Origin: Chloroflexota bacterium
GTDB taxonomy: Bacteria; Chloroflexota; UBA11872
Length of the DNA stretch: 64,000 bases
Direction: 5' to 3'
NCBI GenBank assembly: GCA_026706485.1
Contig: JAPOYR010000001.1
Coordinates: 1 to 64,000, forward strand
Shown: in pieces, positions 8,142 through 15,261 of the stretch
Layout of the letters: each line of letters opens with the position of its first letter
Numbering within the stretch: the first letter of the stretch is position 1
Position numbers and translations under genes: made by a program
The notes under the pieces: generated by a model
What the model was told of the DNA's origin: nothing
The model's input: only the letters and a program-made list of their open reading frames with translations
Databases searched by the model: none

Positions 8142-9203
8142 CTAGGCGCCGTTTCGCGGCGATGCGATCCGGTCCGGCAGGGCGCCCCGCAACGCCTTGG
8201 TGTAATCGGCGCCGAAACCGCAGCAGGTGCCAATGATCTGGGCGCCCATTTCGACCCAGGTGAGCGCTTCCCGCGTCAACTCCGCCACCGTCTGTTCGTT
8301 GGCAACGCTGCTGTCCTGCCAGGTCTCGAGATAGTCTTCTCGGCCGGCGTCGGGATAGACGATGACGGGCCCGGACCAATGGTCGAGCATGACCTGAAGG
8401 GCCGCCGCGGTTTCGCCAATCCGGCTGTGAAACACGCCAAGCACGTCGGGACCGAGCGCTGCGATCTCTTTGACGCCGTCGGCCAGGCTTTTGTTGTCGT
8501 CGACCGTTCGCCACGTCGACGTCCACATGGGCATGCCTAGGCCGGTGCTGTAGGCACGGTCGTCCGCGAAACTCATCCTGACCGCCTGGCCGTCGGCAGC
8601 GACCGAGGCCGTAAAGGCCACCCACACGGGCAGGCCCGTGGCCTTTGCCGCTTCCACGGCAATCGCCCTGGACTCATTGTCGGCCCACAGATTCTCGATC
8701 AGAAAAAAGTCCACGCCGGACTCTGCGAGGATGTTCGCCTGCTCTCCGGCGTGAGCCCTCAATTCCTCCGCCGAAAGGCTGGCGCCATAGCCGTAGCCCG
8801 TGCCGCCCAGAAGGGTTCCGGTCCTTCGGTCCCGGATGGGGATGCGGCACGAGATGGAGCCGGCGATGTAGACAGGCTTGTCGCCGGCGGCCCGGTCGAT
8901 TGCTTCAAGGGCCGCGTCCACGGCCCGCACGTTGACTTCCCGCACCAACTCGCTGTAGCCGGAAGCCTCCAGCGCGGGGCGCAGGTTGTTGAAGGTATTG
9001 GTGGTGATGATGTCGGCCCCCGCCCGGATGTAGCGTTCGTGCATCTGTCGCACGGTCGCCGCGTGCGTGTAGTTGCCCGGGCCGCACCACGCGGCGGGGT
9101 CCATGGGCACGCCCATGGCCTGGAGCTCGGTTCCGATGGCGCCGTCCAGGACGATCACTTCACCCTGGTCGATACGGCTCTTCAGGTTCTGGTAGTCGGC
9201 CAT
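8142..9203 (-). CDS. Homocysteine S-methyltransferase family protein (BHMT-like)
   Basis: A 353-residue TIM-barrel methyltransferase. The N-terminal LDGAIGTEL motif and ITTNTF strand match the Hcy-binding family (PF02574). The C-terminal zinc pair is present as GTCCGFG. The third zinc ligand, normally Cys in a GVNC motif, is replaced here: the equivalent strand reads LGVFHSR, so His stands where Cys is expected. An ATG start with GGAG upstream defines the N-terminus. It heads the operon with the two FAD subunits. This suggests a route in which a methylated amine, for example glycine betaine, loses one methyl to an acceptor and the product is then oxidised. The acceptor could differ from homocysteine given the altered metal site. 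Confidence 0.83.
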   Translation of the reverse strand: MADYQNLKSRIDQGEVIVLDGAIGTELQAMGVPMDPAAWCGPGNYTHAATVRQMHERYIRAGADIITTNTFNNLRPALEASGYSELVREVNVRAVDAALEAIDRAAGDKPVYIAGSISCRIPIRDRRTGTLLGGTGYGYGASLSAEELRAHAGEQANILAESGVDFFLIENLWADNESRAIAVEAAKATGLPVWVAFTASVAADGQAVRMSFADDRAYSTGLGMPMWTSTWRTVDDNKSLADGVKEIAALGPDVLGVFHSRIGETAAALQVMLDHWSGPVIVYPDAGREDYLETWQDSSVANEQTVAELTREALTWVEMGAQIIGTCCGFGADYTKALRGALPDRIASPRNGA

Positions 9204-9231
9204 GACGTCACGCTCCGTTGCGGATCGGCAC

Positions 9232-9381
9232 TCAAATCGTCAAGTCCCATAGTATCCGGCCTGGAGCGGACAAATGCAGAGCACACGGGGCTTTTCGCAG
9301 CCTTCTTCCGCCGGAAAAGACTCGACTACAGACCCGCGCGGAGATCGGGATGTTGGCGTCAATGACGGACGCCGGGATCAT
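9232..9381 (-). pseudogene. Remnant of PIN-domain (VapC-like) toxin
   Basis: The frame starts at ATG 9381, overlapping the end of the antitoxin remnant as is usual in VapBC pairs. Its first residues, including VIDANIPI, match the first beta strand and catalytic Asp of PIN toxins. A KAPC motif follows some 30 residues later, where PIN toxins often have one, but the rest is unrelated and the frame ends after 49 residues. It is too short to form a nuclease and is judged degraded. Confidence 0.65.
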
Positions 9382-9607
9382 GGGCCGCCTCCAGATCGCG
9401 CGAGAGGGTTGTCGGGTCCGGCGGGTCCTCGACCTCCAGCTTGATCAATCGCTCGACAGCTTGCCGCCGACGCTCCCGCAGGAAGTCTTCGTAGGCGTCG
9501 TCGATTAGCCGGCGCACTACGTCGGAGATTCGCGCCTCCCTAGTTTCCGCCAGCTCCTCTAGCCGCCGTCATTGCTTGGCGTCTAGCCGTACATTCAGCT
9601 GGGCCAT
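9359..9607 (-). pseudogene. Ribbon-helix-helix antitoxin remnant with internal stop
   Basis: The 83-codon frame begins MAQLNVRLDAKQ, a typical RHH beta strand, and then hits an in-frame TGA at codon 13. Translation resumes as RRLEELAETREARISDVV, which is the expected helix 1-turn-helix 2 of a CopG/RHH antitoxin, with an acidic tail after it. The 3' end overlaps the PIN-toxin start at 9381. The single stop looks like a point mutation in an otherwise well-kept antitoxin, so this is a recently inactivated VapBC-type module. Confidence 0.75.
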
Positions 9608-9648
9608 CGCCACACGCCTTTACGGACGTTCGCGTACGGCGACAAGTA

Positions 9649-9906
9649 TCAGGCGCTCCGGGTGCGGTGCCGGCCTAGATCGTCACGGGCGTCAAGTGAG
9701 CGTGGCCGATCGAGATCCACGCCGTGACGAGGTCGACTGCCGCGAACGGTCACGAGTTAAAACGGCGGCGCGGGGGTTGGTTCGCGGCGCTTGAGCGCAT
9801 CGTCCAGGGTCCGCGCGATGAAGGCGCTCACGCTCAAGCCCCGCGCGGCGGCTTCCCGGCCGACGCGTCGGGCCAGCTGGTCGTCGAGCGAAATGGTGGT
9901 TCGCAT
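9649..9906 (-). pseudogene. Second RHH (CopG-like) antitoxin, prematurely terminated
   Basis: The ATG at 9906 starts MRTTISLDDQLARRV, a textbook RHH DNA-binding strand and helix, followed by a GLSVSAFIARTLDDAL helix pair. An in-frame TAA (9757-9759) ends the protein at 49 residues. The same frame continues beyond it with HGVDLDRPRSL, which resembles the conserved C-terminal toxin-wrapping tail of this antitoxin family. The tail has therefore been cut off by a stop rather than by a frameshift. No toxin gene follows. The 49-residue DNA-binding part could still be made. Confidence 0.7.
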
Positions 9907-9952
9907 TATGCAGAGCATGCCATTACGGCATTAGTGCATACCCACACGGCTC

Positions 9953-10006
9953 CGATGTGTAAACCATGTCTCCGGTCTGCACACCCTCCAGGGGAGAGGG
10001 GGCCGG
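9953..10006. repeat. IS-end-like repeat, right copy
   Basis: Contains CGATGTGTAAACCATGTC and the following GGTCTGCACACC, then GGGGAGAGGGGGCCGG. It matches the repeat at 1-76 in the same orientation. It sits immediately beyond the toxin-antitoxin remnants, and the two copies bracket about 9.9 kb of accessory DNA. Confidence 0.6.
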
Positions 10007-10080
10007 ACCTGCGCTCCAGGCTCCACGGGGGGATTACGCAAGAATCTCTTGAGGAGGGAGCAGATTTGATCGGATGTTTC

Positions 10081-10719
10081 CTAGCTCAACCACCGCTCGA
10101 AGAGGGCCGCGCCGCCGAGGGCGAGGAAGGCGATGAGGACGTTCTTGATGAGCCGTCCGGCCCAGGAGGCGACGAAGAATCGCTTCCAGCCGAGGCCGGC
10201 GGCGCCGGCCACCGCGCCCGCGATGTCGAACACCGGGTTCGGGGTGGCAGCGATGACGAACACCACCAGCAGTCCCCAGCGCTTGATCCAATTCTCAACT
10301 CGACGGTAGGCCTGTTGACGCCTGATCCAGGGCGATCCGGTGGCTCCGAGGAGATACGACACCATTTCGCCGATGACCTGTCCCGTGGTGCCCACCAGCG
10401 CCGGCAGCCACGGGTCGCCGAACACGATGGTGAAGGCGCCGATGCTGGCGAATCCGAATCCGGGAAGCATGAACAGCGCGCCGGACTGCACCGACAGGAT
10501 GAACAGCAGCAGGAATCCGGCCACCCCGACCGCGCGGATTTCGCCCGCGAACGGGATGGCGGCGATGCTGCCGCCCATGGCGACGACGAGCAGCGCAATC
10601 TGCAGCCACAGCAACCGCCGGCTGGGCGGGCGGGGCGTGTCGTCGGCGGGCGCTTGGGCTTCGGACGGCGCCTCAGAATCCGACGGCGGCGAGGCGCGGT
10701 GCGTATCCTCAGCGGTCAT
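10081..10719 (-). CDS. VTT/SNARE-associated-domain membrane protein
   Basis: A 212-residue integral membrane protein. The first 38 residues are polar and rich in Ser, Pro and Asp, presumably a cytoplasmic tail. Hydrophobic segments follow from about residue 40. The central region (PGFGFASIGAFT, later GQVIGEMVSYLLGA) and the C-terminal PNPVFDIAGAVAG match the DedA/VTT (PF09335) architecture with its re-entrant loops. Family members act in lipid scrambling or membrane homeostasis; no specific role can be assigned here. I chose the ATG at 10719 because it is divergent from mutM (start 10740), leaving a 20-base shared start region. Confidence 0.78.
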   Translation of the reverse strand: MTAEDTHRASPPSDSEAPSEAQAPADDTPRPPSRRLLWLQIALLVVAMGGSIAAIPFAGEIRAVGVAGFLLLFILSVQSGALFMLPGFGFASIGAFTIVFGDPWLPALVGTTGQVIGEMVSYLLGATGSPWIRRQQAYRRVENWIKRWGLLVVFVIAATPNPVFDIAGAVAGAAGLGWKRFFVASWAGRLIKNVLIAFLALGGAALFERWLS

Positions 10720-10739
10720 TGGGATCGGTTGGGCCCGCC

Positions 10740-11561
10740 ATGCCCGAGTTGCCCGAAGTCGAGACGATTCGACGTGATCTTGCTGCCGCCATCGTGGGTC
10801 GCCGCGTGCTGCGGGCCGAGGTTCGCGACGCAAGCCTAGTCCACGCGCCGTCGGTCGAGGGGTTCGGCCGCGGCCTTCGCGGGAAAGCCGTGCAACGCGT
10901 CGACCGCCGCGGGAAGTACCTGCTGCTGCGCCTGGACGACGGCGCGTTGGTGCTGCATCTGATGATGAGCGGCCGCATCTTCCTGCGGGCGGCGGACGAT
11001 CCCGTGGGGCATACACGCCTGGTGGTGGTCTTCGACGAAGGTCCGGCGCTGCACTTCGTGGACATGCGGCGCTTCGGCAGGGCCTGGCTGCTGCCGCCGC
11101 CCGGCGTTGACGAGTTGTTGGCGGACCTCGGACCGGAGCCGCTGGAGCCTGGGTTCGACGGTCGCACGCTGCAGGCCGCGGTGGGCAAACGTCGCCGGGC
11201 CATCAAGCCCACGTTGCTGGATCAGCAGATCGTGGCCGGCGTGGGGAACATATACGCGGACGAGGCGCTGTGGCTGGCGCGCATCCACCCGGAGACGCCT
11301 GCGGGGTCGCTGAGCCGCCGCCGCCTGAACAATCTGGCGCAGGCGATCGTGACCACGCTCCGGGCCGGCATCGAGCACGGCGGCACGAGCTTTCGCACGC
11401 ACGTTGGGAGCCGCGGCGAGCGCGGCCGGTACCAGGAGCGGCTCAACGTCTTTCAACGCACCGGGGAGCCGTGTCCGCGGTGCGGCCGGGCCATCGAGCG
11501 TCTGGTGATCGGGCAGCGGGGCACGCACATTTGCCCCCGGTGCCAGCGGCGGCGCGCTTAG
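10740..11561 (+). CDS. mutM: Formamidopyrimidine-DNA glycosylase (Fpg/MutM)
   Basis: A 273-residue base-excision repair glycosylase/AP lyase that removes 8-oxoguanine and FaPy lesions. The start is fixed by the catalytic N-terminus M-P-E-L-P-E-V-E, whose Pro is the nucleophile after Met removal. The conserved Lys is in RGKYLLLRL and the H2TH region has QQIVAGVGNIYADE. The C-terminal zinc finger has the four cysteines CPRCG and CPRCQ. Length and motifs are complete. It is transcribed divergently from the VTT gene. Confidence 0.97.
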   Translation: MPELPEVETIRRDLAAAIVGRRVLRAEVRDASLVHAPSVEGFGRGLRGKAVQRVDRRGKYLLLRLDDGALVLHLMMSGRIFLRAADDPVGHTRLVVVFDEGPALHFVDMRRFGRAWLLPPPGVDELLADLGPEPLEPGFDGRTLQAAVGKRRRAIKPTLLDQQIVAGVGNIYADEALWLARIHPETPAGSLSRRRLNNLAQAIVTTLRAGIEHGGTSFRTHVGSRGERGRYQERLNVFQRTGEPCPRCGRAIERLVIGQRGTHICPRCQRRRA

Positions 11562-11589
11562 GGCGGTTGCGTCATCCGGGAAAATGGAG

Positions 11590-11710
11590 GCTTGTCTGTC
11601 ATTCCGGCTCGTCGCCTGTGGGGACAGGCTCCGGGCGTGACTTCGGCGGCCGGAGTTGGTCGGGGGCCGGAGGTGACGGTCGGGTGGATTCCCGCCTCCG
11701 CGGGAATGAC
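11590..11710. repeat. Dispersed palindromic repeat (ATTCCCGC...GCGGGAAT)
   Basis: The core ATTCCCGC at 11688-11695 and GCGGGAAT at 11700-11707 form a perfect 8-bp stem with loop CTCC. A second partial unit, starting TCATTCCGGCTC, lies at 11599-11612. A near-identical palindrome occurs at 34520-34539. The family is REP-like and lies between the convergent mutM and NFACT genes. Confidence 0.7.
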
Positions 11711-11720
11711 GGAGGGGGCG

Positions 11721-13412
11721 TCAGTCCGCGCGGTCGAGCGGGGCGACGCGGAGCGTCCGGTGGTGGCGGTAGGTGACCTGACCCGGTCCGGCCCCGCGAA
11801 TGGCGCGCACATGGCGGCGGCGGGTGACGTCGACGTCGACAGCCGTCGCGGCGTGGCCGGCGCTCAAGTGCGCGGCCAGTCGGGCCACGGCGTGAATCAA
11901 CTCCGGCGCAGGGTCGTCGCCCGAATCGCGCAGCAGCACGTGCGCTCCCGGCATGTTGCGGGCGTGAAACCACAAATCGTCGGGGGCGGACTCCTTGAAC
12001 GTGAGGCGGTGGTTCTCGGCCGCGGTGCGGCCGGCGAGCACACGATGTCCGCCAATGCGGCGTTCAATTGGCGTCGCCGGTTCGGCTCTTCGCTTGCGAC
12101 GCGGGCGGCGCAAGTGGCCCGATTCGGCCAGGAGGGCTTCAATCTGGCGCGAGACAGCCGGTGAATCCGACCGTCGCAGGTCGTCCGCGGCTTGCCGCAG
12201 GTAGGCCAGCTCCAGCTCCGCGCGTCGCAGCCGCCGCGGAACCAGACGCGCGGCGCGCTTCAAATCCCGATATCGCGCGAAGTAGGTCTGGGCGTTGGCG
12301 CCGACGGATTTGGCGGGGTCGAGGTCGAGCCGCTGCCCGTTCACCTCGACCTGCGCGGCGCCGGGCGGAATCACGTGGGCGTGCTCCAGCAAGTCCGTGC
12401 CGGCGGCTCGCGCGGCGCTGATCTGGGCGCCGGTCGGGGCTGCCGTGCGCAGCGAAGCGATGCGACGCTCGACCCGTGCAATGGCCGCGTCAAGCGGCTC
12501 CAGCACGCGCGCCTTCACCGTATCGACGGACGACCCCGGACCGTCGGCCTCGTAGAAGGCCTCCAGCGCCTCGCTCATCGAGCCCGCCGGTTGGCAGCGG
12601 CGGTCCAGGTGGCTGAGCGGGTAGGCGGCGAATGCCTGCCACCCGTCGTCGATCGGCACCAGGCAGGGTTGTGTCGCGCCGGCATCGACGTCCGTCGCAA
12701 TTTCGCGAAGCGCCCCGAGCGCGTCGGGCCAGGTGGCAACATCGAGACTTGGCGTTGCGGGGTCGACGTCGGCGCGCGCCAGCGCCTCGCGAGCGAGCGT
12801 GGGGCTTACGCCCGCGACGGACTGCAGCAGGGCGCGCCAAGCCGGCACGCCGCGAGCGGCCCGCGCCGCGACATCGGCAGGCGAGGCAACGCCTGGGGCG
12901 GGCAACGACAGGCGCGCGGGTGGCCGGTACGGCGCCCGCGGCATGATGCGGCGACGCCCTTCGTCGCCCGGGACGCGCCGCAGCGCATCGCGGATGAGCC
13001 CCTGGTCGTCAACCAGGATGACGTTCGCCTGGCGGCCGATGATCTCCACGATCAGGCGGTGCTCGGCCACCGGCCCGTCGGGGTCCGGACGCGCGCGCAC
13101 CTGCAATTCCAGCACGCGCTCCAGGGGGAGTTGCGTCGCCGCGACCAGACGCCCGCCGCGCACCCACTTGCGCAACAACAAGAGCAGCGGACTTGCGGGC
13201 GCCTTGCCGGCGGGCAGGCGACCACGGACGAAATGCACCCGCGAATTCACGGGGCCGGCCTGGATCAGGAGGTGATTGGCGGCGCGCTTGGCATAGACCT
13301 CGAGCCCGATCTGGTTGGGCTCGGGCGACACGACGCGCTGAATGCGTCCGCCGACGGCGCGGTCCTCGATCTCGCGGCGCACCGCCGCCAGGGTGAGAAC
13401 GTCGAAGTTCAT
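11721..13412 (-). CDS. NFACT family protein (RqcH/FbpA-like)
   Basis: A 563-residue NFACT protein. The N-terminal NFACT-N domain begins MNFDVLTLAAVRREI and contains the expected NHLLIQAGP and IVEIIGRQANVIL strands. A helical coiled-coil-prone middle follows (about 285-440, with an ERRIASL segment and a YLRQAADDLRR helix). The C-terminal NFACT-R region is recognisable from DLWFHARNMPGAHV. Bacterial relatives bind 50S subunits carrying stalled nascent chains and direct C-terminal alanine tailing. The ATG at 13412 overlaps the stop codon of the upstream kinase (ATGA), confirming the start and translational coupling. Confidence 0.9.
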   Translation of the reverse strand: MNFDVLTLAAVRREIEDRAVGGRIQRVVSPEPNQIGLEVYAKRAANHLLIQAGPVNSRVHFVRGRLPAGKAPASPLLLLLRKWVRGGRLVAATQLPLERVLELQVRARPDPDGPVAEHRLIVEIIGRQANVILVDDQGLIRDALRRVPGDEGRRRIMPRAPYRPPARLSLPAPGVASPADVAARAARGVPAWRALLQSVAGVSPTLAREALARADVDPATPSLDVATWPDALGALREIATDVDAGATQPCLVPIDDGWQAFAAYPLSHLDRRCQPAGSMSEALEAFYEADGPGSSVDTVKARVLEPLDAAIARVERRIASLRTAAPTGAQISAARAAGTDLLEHAHVIPPGAAQVEVNGQRLDLDPAKSVGANAQTYFARYRDLKRAARLVPRRLRRAELELAYLRQAADDLRRSDSPAVSRQIEALLAESGHLRRPRRKRRAEPATPIERRIGGHRVLAGRTAAENHRLTFKESAPDDLWFHARNMPGAHVLLRDSGDDPAPELIHAVARLAAHLSAGHAATAVDVDVTRRRHVRAIRGAGPGQVTYRHHRTLRVAPLDRAD

Positions 13413-14239
13413 CGCGGGCCGGGGGTCGGAGGGAACGCGTCCCACCGGCGCTCGACCCAGCGCGTGGCGAGCGCGGCGGCGGTCTCCACGGCCTCGCCAA
13501 GCTTGCCCGTGCCCTGGAAGCTCACCAACAGCGCGGTCGCAAACACGTCGCCGGCGCCGGTTGGACTGGCGTCAGGCACCTGGCGGACGGGTATTTCCGA
13601 ACAGCCGCCGTCGGCGAATACCTGCACCGGCAGCGGACCGCGGGTGAGGACGCCGATCGCGGCCCGCCGCAGATGCTCGATTCCGGACGCGGGATCGGCT
13701 GCAATGTCTTCGCTGCTCAGGACAAGCACATCGATGGAATCCAGGAATTCCCGGGCGTCGGGCCAGCCTCGCCCGTGCACGACGCCGTCGGGGGCCACGC
13801 GGCGCAGCAACCCCTGAGCCGTGAGGCCGGTGAGATCGGCGCGCGGCAGGTGGCCGAGCAGTTCGGGGCCGATCTCGGCGACCACGGGCGCCAGGTGCAT
13901 GATCGAAAACTCCCGTGGCAGTCCGTCTAGGTCGGCGACATCGAAGGGTGCGGCGACCGCCGGGGCGTGCTGGGTTCGGCCTTGCGGTCCATAGGTGTTG
14001 CGCATCGCGGTTGTCGCTGACGTGGCGCGAGCGATCCACCGCACGTCGGGGAATGCCGCGGCCAGCGCGTGCGCGTCCCCCGCAGCGGCCCGCGTGAGCG
14101 CCGTGACGCGCATCCCGAGGCGCTGAGCCGCGAGGCTGCTGTAGTACGCCGTGCCGCCGAACTCCCAACCCGTTAGGTGGAGGTCGCGGGTGACGTGTCC
14201 GACCGTCAGGTAGGTCGGGTCGAGACGCGGCGCAGCCAT
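13409..14239 (-). CDS. PfkB-family carbohydrate/nucleoside kinase
   Basis: A 276-residue ribokinase-fold kinase. The diagnostic C-terminal signature is DASPTGAGDVFATALL, in which the Asp of GAGD is the catalytic base. The N-terminal part has a GGTAYYSSLAAQRLG segment where family members hold the sugar. It lacks features that would choose between fructose, ribose, adenosine or inositol derivatives. Start ATG 14239 (MAAPRLDPTYL) is chosen over the longer frame because the beta strand YLTVGHV sits at the usual distance from it. It overlaps the NFACT gene by four bases. The link to ribosome rescue is not obvious. Confidence 0.85.
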   Translation of the reverse strand: MAAPRLDPTYLTVGHVTRDLHLTGWEFGGTAYYSSLAAQRLGMRVTALTRAAAGDAHALAAAFPDVRWIARATSATTAMRNTYGPQGRTQHAPAVAAPFDVADLDGLPREFSIMHLAPVVAEIGPELLGHLPRADLTGLTAQGLLRRVAPDGVVHGRGWPDAREFLDSIDVLVLSSEDIAADPASGIEHLRRAAIGVLTRGPLPVQVFADGGCSEIPVRQVPDASPTGAGDVFATALLVSFQGTGKLGEAVETAAALATRWVERRWDAFPPTPGPR

Positions 14240-14344
14240 GCTAGAGACGGTCCGAGCAACTGCTCGCGATGGCGGTATCCGTAGCGATTCAGGGCAGTAG
14301 CCGATCAGCCCCACGAGGGCGTCAGGCGCTGACCCCCATCCTAG

Positions 14345-14367
14345 CCTTCCCCCTTCCAGGGGGAAGG
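14345..14367. terminator. Strong hairpin downstream of jag
   Basis: CCTTCCCCC and GGGGGAAGG form a 9-bp stem with a five-base loop, 18 bases past the jag stop. No T-run follows on either strand, so it could be a transcript-end stabiliser or a member of a dispersed repeat family rather than an intrinsic terminator. Confidence 0.45.
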
Positions 14368-14385
14368 GACTTGACTTGAGGTCGA

Positions 14386-15261
14386 CTAGGCCTTCGGGCT
14401 GATCACGACCCGGCGCTCATCGCCCTCGCCGATGCTGTAGGTGCGGACGTTTTCGTCGTCGGCCAGGGCCACGTGAATCAGCCGGCGTTCGTTAGCGGGC
14501 ATGGATTCCAGCGTGACGGGCTCTTGGGTTTCGTCCACCTGGTCGGCCAGGGTCTCGGCCAGCTCGCGCAGGTGGTCCGCGCGGCGTGCCCGATAGCTGT
14601 TGACGTCGATGAGCACCCGGCACGGCTGGCCCAGCTGCCGTCCGGCCATGAGGTTGATCAGGTAGCCAAACGAGCGCAGCGTGGAGCCATGGCGGCCGAT
14701 CAGCTTGGAGAAATCGTCGTCGCCGACGACGTTGTAGGCGAGCGGATCCTCATCGACGAGTTCGATCTCGGCGATGAATCCCATGCGATCCAGCATGCCG
14801 ACGAGCAGGTCTTCGACGATGTCCTGCAACTCTTCGCCGCTTTCGACCAGCGAGCGAGACGCGCGTGGGCGGGTCGCGGGCTGCTCTGCGACGGGCTCCT
14901 CGACAGGTTCGGGCGCCGGCGGGTCGGCAGGAGGCGGATCGGCGGGGGCCTCAATCGGCTCGGCGGCGCGTGCCGGCGGCTCCGGCTCGGGCTCGGCCGA
15001 CGACTCGGGCTCGACCGGGGGCTCATGCTCCGTCTCATCGATGGTGGCGGAAAAGGGTCGCTCGCGTCGCACCACGCGTACGCGGGCTTCGGCGTCGCGA
15101 CGCAGCAGGCGCGAGCCGCCGCTGGACAGAATCTCGACATCGACATCATCGATGGTGGCATTGAGCTGCCGCAGGGCCTGGCGCAGCGCGTCCTCAACGG
15201 AAGCGCCGGCGGCCTCGACGCTCTCGGGAGCGTCGGAAGAGTCGGTTGGATGGTCAGCCAC
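14386..15261 (-). CDS. jag: Jag/KhpB-like RNA-binding protein (KH-R3H)
   Basis: A 291-residue RNA-binding protein. A short Jag-N-type domain (about 15-60, VEDALRQALRQLNA) is followed by an unusually long Pro/Glu/Ala-rich linker. Then come a KH domain with the GxxG loop in LIGRHGSTLRSFGYL and a C-terminal R3H domain with RRLIHVALAD. In other bacteria KhpB pairs with KhpA to bind many RNAs and influences cell elongation. The start is GTG at 15261 with GGAGG five bases upstream. It overlaps the yidC stop by eight bases, so the two are translationally coupled. Confidence 0.92.
   Translation of the reverse strand: MADHPTDSSDAPESVEAAGASVEDALRQALRQLNATIDDVDVEILSSGGSRLLRRDAEARVRVVRRERPFSATIDETEHEPPVEPESSAEPEPEPPARAAEPIEAPADPPPADPPAPEPVEEPVAEQPATRPRASRSLVESGEELQDIVEDLLVGMLDRMGFIAEIELVDEDPLAYNVVGDDDFSKLIGRHGSTLRSFGYLINLMAGRQLGQPCRVLIDVNSYRARRADHLRELAETLADQVDETQEPVTLESMPANERRLIHVALADDENVRTYSIGEGDERRVVISPKA

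Noticed and set aside
9569-9571. The TGA in the first antitoxin remnant as another selenocysteine codon.
   Set aside because: RHH antitoxins have no Cys or Sec at this position, and the adjoining toxin is also destroyed, so a nonsense mutation is the simpler reading.
9953-10006. CRISPR-type repeats.
   Set aside because: There are only two dispersed sites (one with a tandem unit), with no regular spacers and no cas genes in the window.
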